A stretch of DNA of 40,845 nt from Phoronis australis (lineage: Eukaryota > Phoronida > Phoronidae), in contig NMRA01000287.1 of NCBI GenBank assembly GCA_002633005.1, forward strand, positions 287,393 to 328,237, read 5' to 3'. A program made the translations under genes and the position numbers. Below are positions 39,604 through 40,845 of this stretch, piece after piece. The notes beneath the pieces were generated by a model, which was not told where the DNA came from, did no database searches, and worked only from the letters and a program-made list of their open reading frames with translations. Within the stretch, counting starts at the first letter, position 1; each line of letters opens with the position of its first letter.

Positions 39604-40415
39604 ATGAGTGCTGACGAACCAAGAAAGAGGTATGCAAGCAAAGATAGCGCATCCTTAAATGACAGAGCAAAAAAACTTACTCAAACAACCCTTGACTTCC
39701 GTCAGCTTGACCCGCCCCTGTGTGATTCGGACTCAAATAAGGACATTGCAAAGCTCGAAAAAGCGCTGACTTCGCCCCAAGTTATTAAAACACTCCGTGA
39801 GCAATTATTTCAGCCTGCCCTGGATGATATAAAGGCCTACTATGAGTCCATCCTTAACCAGAAAGACAAAGAAATACAGCGGCTGAATGAGCAAGTCAAC
39901 AATTTGTCAGCAAATCTAGACAACCTAGAGCAATACTGGCGTAGCAATAATATAGTTATATATGGAGTCGATGAGCCTGTAAATGAAAAACCTGGAGCTA
40001 CTGACAACATTGTGATCGACTTGGAACGCAAACTGGGTCTTGAAATTAACCCCCAACAAATCAGCAGATCCCACAGACTCGGGCCCAAACTACATGTACG
40101 TAAACATGGAGCTAGAGATTCGCGAAAAGATCGCCCCATCATCTGTAAGTGTGTGTCATATAATACCAGAGCTGCTTTCCTTCACAATAGAAGACTACTC
40201 CGCAAACTGAACTTACCATCCCCGATCTACATCAATGAAAATCTCACGAAACAACGGTCCCTTCTCTACGCCCGCTGTCGCCGCCTGTTACAATCTAAAA
40301 CCGTCCTAAAACGTGGACGCATGACGGTAACGTAACAATACAGCTGCATGATAACAGGATAGAGCAGGTTTCCTCAGAAAATGACCTTCTAGTGATAGAA
40401 AACTGTGAAGTTTAA
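39604..40415 (+). CDS. LINE ORF1 protein (coiled coil plus RRM-like domain), one frameshift
   Basis: ATG at 39604 begins MSADEPRKRYASKDSASLND. A helical region then leads to a coiled coil around residues 80-110 (QKDKEIQRLNEQVNNLSANL) and LEQYWRSNNIVIYGVDEP, the LExYxRRNNxxIxGxxE start of the RRM-like domain of ORF1 proteins. ISRSHRLGPK, CKCVSYNTRAAFLHNRRLLR and PIYINENLTKQRSLLYARCR follow. The longest frame stops at 40335, but from about 40312 the next frame reads WTHDGNVTIQLHDN...NDLLVIENCEV to TAA at 40415, the expected C-terminus, so a single 1-nt frameshift is present. ORF1p binds element RNA. The link to the two ORF2 fragments in this window is not shown. Confidence 0.7.
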
Positions 40416-40845
40416 ATTGTATCCTGCTCTCTCGTCCTATGGTAGTTCATATCCAATTACTCACTGGTGACATCCTTCACTTTGTTTGCGTTCACTCACC
40501 CCACCCCCCATGTCTTGACAGGATCAGGTAATTGTCCTGTCCACTGATACTTATTCAGTTTTCTCCCTTATGTAATACCAGATCACGCTCAAGTTACCTC
40601 TCTATCAGTGGTGGTGCACTCTATACAGGTCCGTAGCGATCACAACACCTTATACTGACCACAGGCAATGGTAATGCATCGAATTCTTAATCTGCATCTA
40701 AATCATTCATGTTCGGTTTTATTGCTTATTGCCTCTTACTGTTTCCCAGTTGCACCATTACCAAAATGTAGTATAGTATCTTTGCAACTGCCTACAGTAT
40801 GTATTAATGTGGTATTTTTGGTTGTCGTTAAAACATGTTTCCCAC
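40416..40845. other. Downstream of ORF1, no ORF2 start visible
   Basis: No endonuclease start is recognisable before the window ends. It could be the inter-ORF spacer or unrelated flank. Confidence 0.45.

Overview
This is eukaryotic, almost certainly metazoan DNA: coding exons are split by introns with GT/AG sites, most of the window is intergenic or intronic, and there are remnants of LINEs, Ty3/Gypsy elements, cut-and-paste transposons and tRNA-derived SINEs. The mix (Cys-poor Ig-like domain, repeated ACATGTACATG motifs, CXC and ULP1-type mobile-gene relics) suggests a marine invertebrate. The sequence alone does not fix the phylum.

The most interesting host feature lies on the minus strand between about 32.7 and 13.7 kb. 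It has a V-like Ig exon (32300-32665), an I-type Ig exon (29288-29611), and then nine copies of a tiny exon (21448-21483 and eight between 13758 and 15449). Seven copies are exactly 36 nt. Both Ig exons and the 36-nt exons are phase 1-1, so each mini-exon adds one 12-residue repeat (type DTTKPTGNGDGG) without shifting the frame. Two copies carry an extra 5 nt and one has lost its acceptor AG. I read this as one IgSF gene with a tandemly duplicated, in-frame linker-exon cassette. Signal-peptide, transmembrane and terminal exons were not found.

Mobile DNA fills the rest. From the left: GIY-YIG and RNase H-like debris (1-615, minus); a 5'-truncated LINE (2588-4480, minus); a decayed Ty3/Gypsy element with 145-bp LTRs (5247-9206, minus); a dead gene encoding a basic N-terminus, Cys-rich region, RNase H-fold-like core and ULP1-type protease (10905-13228, minus); a dead CXC-domain gene (17482-19600, plus) between 33-bp direct repeats; a second Gypsy element with gag and an LTR broken by two DNA transposons, one a TTAA-inserting THAP element that itself holds a smaller insertion (22000-28360); a second LINE copy (34185-35860, minus); a BEL/Pao-like coiled-coil relic; a 245-bp MITE; a hammerhead-like motif; two SINEs; and a nearly intact LINE ORF1 (39604-40415, plus).

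From 9.2 to 34.2 kb most insertions probably sit in or beside introns of the Ig gene. No prokaryotic operon, CRISPR array or intact autonomous element is present. All retroelement genes except the LINE ORF1 carry several stops or frameshifts.
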